DNA of 32,725 bases from CAZKCI01 sp964551475 (GCA_964551475.1 CAZKCI010000052.1:1-32725), one strand, 5' to 3'. Shown: positions 16,980 to 25,013, counted from the stretch's first letter. Program-made: numbers and translations. The notes: generated from the letters alone by a model not told the origin.

Positions 16980-19421
16980 CTACCTCGTCGTCGGGATGTC
17001 CCCGGTCGATCCGAAATAGACGCGGGTCAGGTTCCGCACCGCCCAGAGACCGGTGTCGTCGCGGAAGATCGCGAGGTCGTCCGCTCCGCTGCCGTCGTAG
17101 TCACCCGGCCGCGGCCAGTCGAGGCAATTACCGATGTACTCACGCGTGATCCCCCGGATCGACCACATCCCCTCGCAGGGGCGGAAAACGGTCGCTTCTT
17201 GGATGGCGTCGCCGTCGTAATCCAGGGGCACCGGCCAGTCGTTCGCTCCCCCGAAGAAAAAGCGCGTGAGGCCGGAGACCGCCCAGAAGCCGGCACCCGG
17301 ACGGTAGACCGCGATCTGCGCGGCGTTGCCCCCGTCGAAGTAGCCGGGGACCGGCCAGTCGCCGTTCAGTCCGAAGACTATGCTCGTGATGTCCCGGACA
17401 TACCAGCGGCCGGTGGAGGGACGGAAGACGGCGATGTCGGCCATAAGGTCACCGTTGTAGTCGGCCGGGACCGGGATGTCACCCGTCTGCCCGTAGGCGG
17501 CGCGGGTCAGGTTCCGGACGTACCACTGGCCGGCGGCGCCGGGGCGGAAGACGGAGATGTCCGCCGTCCCATCGCCGTTGTAGTCCCCCGGTGCGGGCTG
17601 GTCGGTGGAGAGGCCGTAGTAGGCTTTCGTCAGGTCGCGGACCGACCACATACCACCGGTCGGCCGGAAAACAGCCACGTCCGCCGTCCCGTCCCCGTTG
17701 TAGTCGCCGGAGGCGATGATCGCCTTCTGGGGCGGCAGTGTCGGCCCGCAGGTCGGCGTGGGCGAAGGTTGCGGGATAGGAGTAAGCGTGGGCTGGGGTG
17801 TCGGAGTGAGAGGCGTAGCGGTCTTGACCGGAGTGAGTGTCGGTTCCGGAGTGGGCGTGGCCGTCTTGACCGGTGTCAACGTCGGCTCAGGTGTGGGCGT
17901 GGCCGTCTTGATCGGCGTAAGCGTGGGTTGCGGAGTGGGCGTAGTCGTCTTGATCGGCGTGAGTGTCGGTTCCGGAGTAGGTGTAGCCGTCTTGACCGGC
18001 GTCAGCGTCGGTTCTGGAGTAGGCGTAGCCGTCTTGATCGGCGTGAGTGTCGGTTCCGGAGTGGGCGTAGTCGTCTTGACCGGCGTGAGTGTCGGTTCCG
18101 GAGTAGGCGTAGTCGTCTTGACCGGCGTGAGTGTCGGTTCCGGAGTGGGCGTAGTCGTCTTGACCGGCGTGAGTGTCGGCTCCGGCGTAGGCGTGGCTGT
18201 TTTCTGCGGCGTCAGCGTGGGCTGGGGGGTCGGAGTGAGAGGCGTAGCGGTCTTGACAGGCGTGAGTGTCGGTTCTGGAGTGGGCGTAGCCGTCTTGACC
18301 GGCGTAAGCGTGGGTTGCGGAGTGGGCGTAGTCGTCTTGAAGGGCGTGAGTGTCGGCTCCGGAGTAGGTGTAGTCGTCTTGACCGGCGTGAGTGTCGGCT
18401 CCGGTGTGGGCGTAGTCGTCTTGACCGGCGTAAGCGTGGGTTGCGGAGTCGGCGTGGCCGTCTTGACGGGCGTCAGTGTCGGCTGGGGAGTCGGTGTAGC
18501 TGTTTTGACCGGAGTGAGCGTGGGCTGAGGAGTCGGCGGTGCGGTCTTGACCGGTGTCAGCGTGGGTTGAGGAGTCGGCGTGGCCGTCTTGACCGGCGTC
18601 AGCGTGGGTTGAGGAGTCGGCGTCGCTGTCTTGACCGGCGTCAGTGTGGGGGCGGGCGTCGGCGTCAGTGTCGGCAGCGGCGTGGGCAGGTCGAGCGTGT
18701 AACGGATGGCCAGGCCGTCGGCGACGGGGCCGGCCTCGCCGCCGCCCGGCGGGCACCAGTACTGGAGGGCGTCGGTGCCGTCGCCGTTTTCGATCCCCAG
18801 CGTCGCGGACCGGCCGTCGGCGTATTCCTGGGTGCCGTTGGACATCGTGTTGAACTGGACCGTGATATCGTTGGAACCCTCGGAGAGGATGATCTGAAAA
18901 GTGAAACGGGAGGCGGTGTCGCTGATGTGGGGCACCCGGTAATACTCGATGATGCATTGCCGGTCGGGGGCGTCGCCCTGCGTCTGGTAGTAAACCTTCG
19001 CCTCGGGGTAGTTATCGGTGAGGTCAAGATCGTTCCAGAAGGCATAGACGGTGTCGTTGGGATCGCTCGGGTTCGGGATGCAGACATTGCTGGGATCCGC
19101 GCATCCGTTGGAAGCGAAGGTGATGAATCCGTTGGTGGAGACCACCGCCTCGCTGTAGGTGTTGCCGTAGAAGTCGAAGCTGAAGCCCAGGTAGGCGAGG
19201 TCGCAGGCGTCGTCGTTGCCGGTCAGGTTCCCGAGCTCGGTGCCCGATCCCCCCTGGTCCGGCGCGATCTCGATCCAGGAGTAGGGCTCCTGGGGAGCGG
19301 GGAGGAGGCTATCGTACCAGCGATAGCCGAATGTGTCGGGGCCGCCGTTATCGGCGGAAGCGGGGGCGGAAAGGAAAAGAAAAAGACAGGGCAGCAACCA
19401 CCACCGGACCAAGAATCTCAT
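16980..19421 (-). CDS. Secreted protein: NIDO-like N-domain, 20-unit PTLTPVKT minisatellite stalk, six FG-GAP repeats
   Basis: 813 residues. Signal peptide MRFLVRWWLLPCLFLFLSAP, then ASA. Residues about 24-245 form a domain seen in many secreted bacterial proteins (FGYRWYDS..., LGFSFDFYGNTYSEAVVSTN, GFITFAS, VYAFWNDLDL, RFTFQIILSEGSNDITVQFN), similar to NIDO-like extracellular domains. Then comes a stalk of about 300 residues made of 20 near-identical 14-residue units (PTLTPVKTATPTPQ or E), predicted extended and a likely O-glycosylation target. Six FG-GAP-like repeats end with STGDIPTTR and the stop, almost the same C-terminus as the gene at 3833. Repeat 4 has a degenerate loop (YFDGGNAAQ). 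The layout is head, stalk, propeller, consistent with a surface adhesin; this is inference. Confidence 0.85.
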   Translation of the reverse strand: MRFLVRWWLLPCLFLFLSAPASADNGGPDTFGYRWYDSLLPAPQEPYSWIEIAPDQGGSGTELGNLTGNDDACDLAYLGFSFDFYGNTYSEAVVSTNGFITFASNGCADPSNVCIPNPSDPNDTVYAFWNDLDLTDNYPEAKVYYQTQGDAPDRQCIIEYYRVPHISDTASRFTFQIILSEGSNDITVQFNTMSNGTQEYADGRSATLGIENGDGTDALQYWCPPGGGEAGPVADGLAIRYTLDLPTPLPTLTPTPAPTLTPVKTATPTPQPTLTPVKTATPTPQPTLTPVKTAPPTPQPTLTPVKTATPTPQPTLTPVKTATPTPQPTLTPVKTTTPTPEPTLTPVKTTTPTPEPTLTPFKTTTPTPQPTLTPVKTATPTPEPTLTPVKTATPLTPTPQPTLTPQKTATPTPEPTLTPVKTTTPTPEPTLTPVKTTTPTPEPTLTPVKTTTPTPEPTLTPIKTATPTPEPTLTPVKTATPTPEPTLTPIKTTTPTPQPTLTPIKTATPTPEPTLTPVKTATPTPEPTLTPVKTATPLTPTPQPTLTPIPQPSPTPTCGPTLPPQKAIIASGDYNGDGTADVAVFRPTGGMWSVRDLTKAYYGLSTDQPAPGDYNGDGTADISVFRPGAAGQWYVRNLTRAAYGQTGDIPVPADYNGDLMADIAVFRPSTGRWYVRDITSIVFGLNGDWPVPGYFDGGNAAQIAVYRPGAGFWAVSGLTRFFFGGANDWPVPLDYDGDAIQEATVFRPCEGMWSIRGITREYIGNCLDWPRPGDYDGSGADDLAIFRDDTGLWAVRNLTRVYFGSTGDIPTTR
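17793..18650 (-). repeat. In-frame minisatellite, 20 units of 42 (18x) or 51 (2x) bp
   Basis: It encodes PTLTP[VIFQ]KT[AT]TPTP[QE]. Units 10 and 20 (counted from the N-terminus) carry the same 9-bp insertion giving PLTPTPQ, so the array is two ten-unit halves with a higher-order period of 429 bp. The half-arrays differ by point changes (for example QKT in unit 11, FKT in unit 8). All indels are multiples of three. Confidence 0.9.
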
Positions 19422-19464
19422 CGTGACAACCTTCCTGCGATTTGTTGTGTTGTTGTGGGCATTA

Positions 19465-19490
19465 CTGCGGTTAAATTAGCAAGACCGCAG
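19465..19490. promoter_or_regulatory. Inverted repeat CTGCGGT-N12-ACCGCAG upstream of the minisatellite gene
   Basis: A perfect 7-bp inverted repeat lies in the 96-bp gap between the stop of the TMTC-like gene and the start of the gene at 19421. There is no T-tract. It could be an operator for the downstream gene or a weak terminator of the upstream operon. Confidence 0.35.
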
Positions 19491-19517
19491 GTCGTTGGCA
19501 ACCTTTATTGTCCGGCT

Positions 19518-21602
19518 TTATCCGCCGGTCCCGGCAAAGAAGGCAACGACGCGGGGATCCGCCGGCGCGAGTTCGCGTCCCCGCCCGAACCAGGACCCGG
19601 CGGCCTTCCGGTCGCCCTGTCGGAGCTTCAAGATCCCCAGGTTGATGAAGGCCTCCGGGTTTCCGGTGTGGGATCGGGCAAGTTCGAGGAAAAGCTCTTC
19701 CGCCCGCTCCTCCTCCCCCAGCCGGACGAAAAGGACGCCGAGACCGTTGGCGGCGTCAAGGTTCCCCGGATCGAGCCGGCGGGCGGCCTCCAGCTCTCCC
19801 CGCGCTTCGGCGTAGAGGCCCATCCGGGCCAGGAGGACGCCCAGGTTTCCCCGGGCCGCCGACGAGCGGTCCTCCAGAGCGATGGATCTTTCGAAAGCCT
19901 CCCGGGCGCCTCGTTCATCGCCCTTGAGCTTGCGGACCACGCCGAGGTTGGACCAGAGGGGCGACGAGGGGTGGAGGGCGAGGGCGCGCAGGTAAGCCCG
20001 CTCCGCCCGGTCGTACTCCCCCGCCCCCTTGTGCGCTTCGGCGAGGTCGATGAGTATTTCGACCCGATCCGGGAGGGAACGCAGCGCCTCCTCGAACTCC
20101 GCGATTGCCGCCCGGTCCTTCCCCATCGCCGCCAGCGTCTTGCCCCGGTTGTGACTGATCGCCGCCGGCAGCGGGGATCCGGCGCGCGAAGAGTCCAGGA
20201 GAGCCAGTGATTCCTCGAAACGCCCGGCCTGCCTCAGCGCCGCCGCCAGGTTGACCCGCAGCCGCGGGACGGAGCCGGAGAGGGAGATGGCGCGCTCGAG
20301 GCATTCCACCGCCTCCGCGTGCCTGCCCGAACGGCTGTAGTAAACCCCGAGGTTGTTCCAGAGGAGCGGCGCCTCCGGCGACGCCTTGAGCGCATCGGCG
20401 AAGAGCGTTCCCTCGTCCCTCCAGACAACGTTGCGGCGCGCCGTCAGCGCGGCCAGGAGCAGCACGGCGGCGACCGTGACCACCCGGGCGAACCAACCTT
20501 TCGGGACACGGGCGAGGAGCGAGACGGAGACTGCGATCAGCGCGATCGAGGGGGCGTAGAGAAAGCGCTCCGCGGCCGGAAAACCCATGTCGGCGGGTCC
20601 GCTGATCCGGACCAGGTTGGCCAGGGGAGCGAGCGCAGCCAGCGCAAAGGCCACGGTGAAGGCGAGCGGGCGGTCGCGGCGGCGCCAGGACCGGGCCAGC
20701 GTAACCAGCAGCGCCGCCAGGACGGCCGCGCCGGCCGCCGCCCGCGGGTCGAAGAGCGACCCCGCCACCGGGTTGGTGATGTAGGCGCTCAATCCCACCG
20801 GGAAGAACACCTTTCCGACGTAGAGGAAGAGCGTGGACAGGGACGAGCAGACCGTTTCCGGGAGCGTCAGGACGGCGACGGAGCCGGCCTGCACGCGGGC
20901 AATCCCGAAACGGATCGCCAGGTATGCGCCCACGCAGATCCCGTAGAGAAACACCAGTCTCCAGATCCGCGGGCGAGACCAGACCGGCTCGAAGGCCGCG
21001 AGGTAGGCGGCGGCGATCAGGGGCAGGGCCAGCGCTGACTCCTTGGCGAAGAGGGCAACAAGAAAGGAGAGGAGCGAAAGGGCCAGTCCCCACCGCCGGG
21101 ACGGGGCCGAGGAGAGGGCGAGGAGGCTTAAGAGCATGAACAGTGTGGCGATCAGGTCGGTCCGCCCCGAGATCCAGGCCACCGACTCGGTGTGGACGGG
21201 GTGGACGGCGAAGGTGAGCGCCGAGACGAGGGCGACCCCTCCCCGGCGGCGGAAGACGCGGGAGAGGAGGAGGAAGACCAGGAGAGAGACCGCGCCGTGG
21301 AGGAGGACGTTGGTCAGGTGGTAGCCGAAGGGGCGATCCTGCCAGAGGAGGAAATCGGCCATGAAGGAGAGGCTGAGCAGGGGCCGGTAGTAGCCGTACT
21401 TGATCTCCTCGTCGGCGTGCGCGAAGTAGTCGCTGAGGAAGAACCGGGAGAAATATCCGGGGTGCTGAATCTTGTAGTCCTGAAGGATCAGCGTCCGGTC
21501 GTCCCAGACAAAGTCGCCCGGGAGGCTGTTCAGGAAGGGGAGGATCGCCGCCAGGGAGACCAGGAGAACGGCATATTTCCTGCTCAGTCTGAAAGTCGCC
21601 AT
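19518..21602 (-). CDS. TMTC-like polytopic membrane protein with C-terminal TPRs
   Basis: 694 residues from the ATG at 21602; a TTG at 21620 would add six residues. The N-terminal half (about 1-390) has about 10 hydrophobic segments and motifs of TMTC-type O-mannosyltransferase-like proteins: DFVWDDRTLI, YYRPLLSLSFMADFLLW, GYHLTNVLLH and VHPVHTESVAWISGRTDLIA. The acidic DD pair in the first loop is the expected metal/catalytic site of this GT-C fold. Residues about 400-680 are TPR units (LLWNNLGVYYSRSGRHAEAV and others). Bacterial members are uncharacterised; eukaryotic TMTCs mannosylate cadherins. It is the last gene of a three-gene operon, 22 bp after the sulfatase-like gene. It could modify Thr-rich stalks such as the one next door, which is speculative. 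Confidence 0.82.
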   Translation of the reverse strand: MATFRLSRKYAVLLVSLAAILPFLNSLPGDFVWDDRTLILQDYKIQHPGYFSRFFLSDYFAHADEEIKYGYYRPLLSLSFMADFLLWQDRPFGYHLTNVLLHGAVSLLVFLLLSRVFRRRGGVALVSALTFAVHPVHTESVAWISGRTDLIATLFMLLSLLALSSAPSRRWGLALSLLSFLVALFAKESALALPLIAAAYLAAFEPVWSRPRIWRLVFLYGICVGAYLAIRFGIARVQAGSVAVLTLPETVCSSLSTLFLYVGKVFFPVGLSAYITNPVAGSLFDPRAAAGAAVLAALLVTLARSWRRRDRPLAFTVAFALAALAPLANLVRISGPADMGFPAAERFLYAPSIALIAVSVSLLARVPKGWFARVVTVAAVLLLAALTARRNVVWRDEGTLFADALKASPEAPLLWNNLGVYYSRSGRHAEAVECLERAISLSGSVPRLRVNLAAALRQAGRFEESLALLDSSRAGSPLPAAISHNRGKTLAAMGKDRAAIAEFEEALRSLPDRVEILIDLAEAHKGAGEYDRAERAYLRALALHPSSPLWSNLGVVRKLKGDERGAREAFERSIALEDRSSAARGNLGVLLARMGLYAEARGELEAARRLDPGNLDAANGLGVLFVRLGEEERAEELFLELARSHTGNPEAFINLGILKLRQGDRKAAGSWFGRGRELAPADPRVVAFFAGTGG

Positions 21603-21624
21603 GGACGGCGGTCTCCGCAAAAGC

Positions 21625-23022
21625 TCAGTTCAGATAACCGAGCGAGCGCAGTTCCCGGATCTCCCTCTCCCCGAGCGGCTCATCCGCCGGGGGCGCCGGA
21701 AAGGGGGGATGGGCTTCCCGCCACGCCTCCAACTCCCTCTCCATCCGCTCGGCCCGCTCGGTTTCCTCCCGGAGCAGGTTGCGCTTCTCTTCCGGGTCCC
21801 GCTTGAGATCGTAGAGAGCGCGCCGCTCGCCCTCACCATTCCGGCGCACAAACTTCCAATCTCCCCGGCGCAGGGACTGCTGCTGCCGGGAGGCCTGGGC
21901 CTGGTTGATCTCGGCGAGAATCTCCCGGTCCCCGTCCGCGTCCCCGCCGGCCAGAAGGTCCAGGAGAGACTTCCCCTGGAGGCCCGGGGGGGGCGCCACA
22001 CCCGCCGCCGCGCAGACGGTGGGGAAGATATCCACGATGGAGACCGGGACCCCGACCTCCCCGGCCGCCGGTTGATCGCCGGGGGAGACGATGATCAGCG
22101 GCACCCGGACCTGCTCCTCGAAGAGCGAGCTGCCGTGGCCGAGCTCTCCCCGCTCCAGGAACTCCTCCCCGTGGTCGGAGGTGACGATGATCAGCGTCCG
22201 CTCGCTGTCGGGAAGGGCTTCCACCAGGGCGCGGATGTAGTCGTCGGTGTAGTTGATCTCGCTGTCATAGAGGTCGCGCAGCGCCCGGGGCGCCGCGGGG
22301 TCGGACCTTATCTCGTCGAGCATCCCCCAGAGCTTGTTCATTGTTTTGCCGGCATAACGGGACCAGGAAGCCTTCTCCGGGTTGTACTCCCCGATCCAGG
22401 GCCGACAGGCGAAGTAGGGATCGTGGGGGTCGAAGTAATGGATCCAGAGAAAATATGGCCGGGAAGCGCCGATCTCCGGGAGCATTTCCTCGAAGGCCTT
22501 GTTCACCGCCGGAGCGCGCACGAAACCCAGGCTGGCAAAACGGAGAAAGCCGCGGGCGAATCCGTTGGCGGCGGTCATATGGAGGTTGGAGGAGATCCCG
22601 AAGGTCGCGTAGCCGTTCTTCCGGAGGTGCTCGGCGATCACGGCGCATTCCGGCGTGAGCATTTCCTGGCCCAGGACCTTTCCCAAGGCGGTGTCCATGC
22701 GCCCGCGGTTGACGCCGTGGCTGCGGGGATGGAGCGCGGTAAAGATCGAGGCCATCGAGGGCGGCGTCCAGGAAGAGGTGGCCCAGGCGCGGCGGAAAAG
22801 CGTCCCCCGGGAGGCGAGTCCGTCGAGGAACGGGGAGGTCGGGCGGCGATAGCCGTAGCAGGAGAGGTGGTCGGCGCGGAGGGTATCGATGGTGATGAGG
22901 ACGATGTTGCAGCCGGTGGGCGCGGGACGGGCGCAGCCGGCGGCGAGAGCCGCCGCGCCCAGAAGGAGCCCCCGGAAGAGTCTGATCCGCCGGCCTGGAG
23001 GTGTCTCCGGATGAGACTCCAT
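21625..23022 (-). CDS. Sulfatase-fold lipoprotein lacking the formylglycine Cys
   Basis: 465 residues from the ATG at 23022, two bases after the stop of the upstream gene. An earlier in-frame start would overlap that gene and was rejected. The N-terminus has a lipobox (LLLGAAALAAGC, Cys30). The alkaline-phosphatase/sulfatase fold is clear: NIVLITIDTLRADHLSCYGY with metal-binding Asp46, DPHDPYF, and TSDHGEEFLERGELGHGSSL for the second metal set. The nucleophile motif CxPSR reads Thr86-Pro-Pro-Ser-Met90, so the Cys/Ser converted to formylglycine is Thr and the Arg is Met. Thr is the nucleophile in phosphoethanolamine transferases, so this may be a phosphotransferase or phosphodiesterase rather than a sulfatase. 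It is probably anchored to a membrane facing the periplasm. The C-terminus LRSLGYLN is typical of this group. Confidence 0.85.
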   Translation of the reverse strand: MESHPETPPGRRIRLFRGLLLGAAALAAGCARPAPTGCNIVLITIDTLRADHLSCYGYRRPTSPFLDGLASRGTLFRRAWATSSWTPPSMASIFTALHPRSHGVNRGRMDTALGKVLGQEMLTPECAVIAEHLRKNGYATFGISSNLHMTAANGFARGFLRFASLGFVRAPAVNKAFEEMLPEIGASRPYFLWIHYFDPHDPYFACRPWIGEYNPEKASWSRYAGKTMNKLWGMLDEIRSDPAAPRALRDLYDSEINYTDDYIRALVEALPDSERTLIIVTSDHGEEFLERGELGHGSSLFEEQVRVPLIIVSPGDQPAAGEVGVPVSIVDIFPTVCAAAGVAPPPGLQGKSLLDLLAGGDADGDREILAEINQAQASRQQQSLRRGDWKFVRRNGEGERRALYDLKRDPEEKRNLLREETERAERMERELEAWREAHPPFPAPPADEPLGEREIRELRSLGYLN

Positions 23023-23024
23023 GC

Positions 23025-24365
23025 CTATTCCACGACCGTCGCGATGCGGGCTCGGACGGGGATGTTTCCGGCGCGGACCGAGGGCGTCTGTCCGCGCAAA
23101 TCGAACTTCAGGTTGACGTGCGGCTGGAAGATCAGGCAATGGGTGGAGCCGCCGAAGTGGAACATGCCGAGTTGATCGCCCTTGTCCACGTGCTGCCCTT
23201 CATACACCGTGATCTCGTTGGATGACACTTCCGCCATGCCGACAAACAGGCAGCACATCAGACCGATGGTCGGATTGTCGGCTTCAATGAAGATGAGAGC
23301 CCGGGCGGCGACCTGCGTGATGTACCCCTGGGAGTCGTTCGGCCCCCCGGGGTCATATCCCTCGGAATTGGCTTCCGCGTAATAGGAGCCATCTACGATC
23401 CGGGTTTTCACGATTTTTCCGCTCACGGGGCTGTGCCAGCGGTGGTAGCTCAGCGCGCTCAGGAAAGCCTGGTAGACGGTCCCGCCCACGAACTTCTCCC
23501 CGAGCGGGTCTCCCGCCAGCATGTGCTGAAGCGAATAGGGCTGGGCCTTGATCCAGAACCGGTCGCGCGGCTTGACGTTGTGCGCGAGGCGATACGGCGC
23601 CGATTCGCACGCGTTGGCGATCACGGCTTCGTCTTGCGGGCTGGCCACCGGACGCCGGCCGTCCCGGAACCGCCGGGTGAAGAAATCGTCCCAGGAGGAG
23701 AAACCATGGTAGGGCTGAGCCGGATCGCACTGAAAATCTTCCGCAAATCCGGGCATGGCTTCCCGGGCATCCCGTCCGAACCAGCCCGCCGCGGGGTCGG
23801 AGCTCAGCACGTAGCGCGAATCGGGCGAGTCCAGGAAGACGGCCCAGTGGTTCAGGATCTTCTTCAACTGGCGGTTCACCTTCTCGTTCAAAAAAAGCGA
23901 AGCGCCGGCGGGCGTGCCCATCGGCCAGGCCAGAACCGCGTTGATGGGGCAGCCCACCTGCTCGGTCCGGTTGAACGCCGGCGCCGTGGTCAGGACCCGG
24001 TTGATCAGCTGGAGCATGTGATGGTAGTCCCGGATCTGGGGCTTTCCGGTGGGGTCGTCGAGAAACGGGGGGCGGCGCGGGATCTGCGTGAACGCCTGGT
24101 CAAACAGCATGTAGATCTCCGGGTCGCCTTCGATCACATCCTTGAACTCCTGGATCACCGGCAGGAGGACTCCGCCCCGGGATTCCGTGTCCCGGACCAG
24201 CTTCGCCACCCACTGATCCAGGGCCTTCTGGTCGGACGGCAGCCACTGGCCCACGCCGAAGGGCGCCGGAGGGGCGGCCGGCTCGGCGGCGGGCGACAGC
24301 CCGGCCGACCAGAGCGAGATCAGGGTTGTGACCAAGATGATCGCTGGGATTTTCTTCGGTTTCAT
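23025..24365 (-). CDS. Secreted PsiD-like pyruvoyl decarboxylase (phosphatidylserine decarboxylase superfamily)
   Basis: 446 residues. AAAGGAG lies 8 bases before the ATG, and the N-terminus (KIPAIILVTTLISLWSAGLS, then PAAEPAA) is a signal peptide. It belongs to the large PSD-associated-domain branch: LLPVIQEFKDVIEGDP, YHGFSSWDDFFTRRFRDGRR, ACESAPY, YSLQHMLAGDP, YHRWHSPVSGKIV, IFIEADNPTIGL and EGQHVDKGDQLGMFHFGGST. Self-cleavage between Gly406 and Ser407 would form the pyruvoyl group; the motif is GGST rather than the LGST of classical PSD. From memory these blocks follow fungal PsiD (L-tryptophan decarboxylase), including GMFHFGGS and AYHRWH, more closely than bacterial Psd. The substrate may be an amino acid rather than phosphatidylserine. 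Export of such an enzyme is unusual. It is the first gene of an operon with the sulfatase-like and TMTC-like genes. Confidence 0.88.
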   Translation of the reverse strand: MKPKKIPAIILVTTLISLWSAGLSPAAEPAAPPAPFGVGQWLPSDQKALDQWVAKLVRDTESRGGVLLPVIQEFKDVIEGDPEIYMLFDQAFTQIPRRPPFLDDPTGKPQIRDYHHMLQLINRVLTTAPAFNRTEQVGCPINAVLAWPMGTPAGASLFLNEKVNRQLKKILNHWAVFLDSPDSRYVLSSDPAAGWFGRDAREAMPGFAEDFQCDPAQPYHGFSSWDDFFTRRFRDGRRPVASPQDEAVIANACESAPYRLAHNVKPRDRFWIKAQPYSLQHMLAGDPLGEKFVGGTVYQAFLSALSYHRWHSPVSGKIVKTRIVDGSYYAEANSEGYDPGGPNDSQGYITQVAARALIFIEADNPTIGLMCCLFVGMAEVSSNEITVYEGQHVDKGDQLGMFHFGGSTHCLIFQPHVNLKFDLRGQTPSVRAGNIPVRARIATVVE

Positions 24366-24510
24366 AGTGCCGGCTCCTTTCCGCGCCGAGGGCGCGTTCT
24401 GCCACTTGCTCGGTTAGTATCCTCCCCCTAGGGAGAGAAGGCAAATGGCTTCAGGCGGAGGGGCCGACAGCCAGGCGGGCGGGCGGCCTCCCCTGAGCCC
24501 CAAAGTAAAA

Positions 24511-24540
24511 GGCGGCCTCCCCATCGCTGGAGAAACCGCC
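24511..24540 (-). terminator. GGCGG-type intrinsic terminator
   Basis: On the minus strand GGCGG-TTT-CTCC...GGAG-G-CCGCC is followed by CTTTTACTTT. It lies just beyond the FG-GAP pseudogene and probably once terminated it. It shares the CCATCGCTG segment and AAACCGCC arm with 14710-14741. Confidence 0.65.
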
Positions 24541-24628
24541 CGGGCGCGCGATCAGGATCGATTCCGGGATGGCGACGAGCAAACCGGCGGAGAGAAAGAA
24601 AGCTCGGAATAATCTCTCGCCGTATTCG

Positions 24629-24955
24629 GAGGTTCCGCACCGACCACAAGCCGCTGGTGTCGCGGAAGATGGCCAGGTCGCTGGTGCCGTTGCCGCTGTA
24701 GCCGTGGATCCAGTGCGGCGGCACGGGCGGCGGCGGCGGGTGCAGCTCGTAGATCCGGCCCCCGGCGCCCGCCCAGATATTGCCCCAGCGCCAGGCGTCG
24801 CGGGAATAGACCGGTTAGCCCGGCGCGGTCGGCTGGCGCCAGGACAAACCGTCGTAGTAGTAGATGGCGCTGGAAGTGCCGACCCAGACGTTGCTGTCGC
24901 CGGTGGCGGAGACAGAATAGCAGTTGGCGCCGGCCGGCGGCGAAGCCTTTCCCGT
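24629..24955 (-). pseudogene. Remnant of a BNR-like/FG-GAP secreted protein
   Basis: One frame reads ANCYSVSATGDSNVWVGTSS, AIYYYDGLSWRQPTAPG, TAA (24816-24818), then PVYSRDAWRWGNIWAGAGGR, IYELHPPPPPVPPHW, GYSGNGTSDLAIFRD and TSGLWSVRNL. The DVWxG/YYYDG blades resemble the N-terminal module of the gene at 3833, and the last part is one FG-GAP repeat like the final repeat of the gene at 16980. There is no start codon with a ribosome site, an in-frame stop, and only one repeat before unrelated sequence, so it is decayed. Its 5' side meets the promoter of the divergent gene at 25088, suggesting a rearrangement there. Confidence 0.7.
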
Positions 24956-24985
24956 AGCAGGCTCCTGCAGGCTCCGGATATTGCC

Positions 24986-25013
24986 TTTACGTCGGCAGGA
25001 AGCCCTGTACAAT
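24986..25013 (+). promoter_or_regulatory. Candidate sigma-70 promoter overlapped by a small palindrome
   Basis: TTTACG (24986) and TACAAT (25008) are spaced 16 bp, with 4/6 and 5/6 matches to consensus, and face the gene at 25088. The -10 lies inside CTGTA-CAA-TACAG (25006-25018), a possible operator. Not tested. Confidence 0.45.

Noticed and set aside
17716..18528. Val/Gly-rich + strand ORF (GVSVGSGVGV repeats)
   Set aside because: Another antisense frame of the same minisatellite; no start context and no known fold.
17793..18650. CRISPR-like array of 42-bp units
   Set aside because: Units are contiguous with no unique spacers, and they are in frame inside a coding gene.
17199..20210. A 1003-codon open frame on the + strand
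   Set aside because: It runs antisense to the minisatellite gene and the TMTC-like gene; its Arg-rich repeats are the complement of the PTLTPVKT array. High GC leaves antisense frames open. No signal, domain or ribosome site.
23022..23139. Upstream start for the sulfatase-like gene
   Set aside because: It would overlap the decarboxylase gene by over 100 bp and put a charged extension before the lipobox signal.
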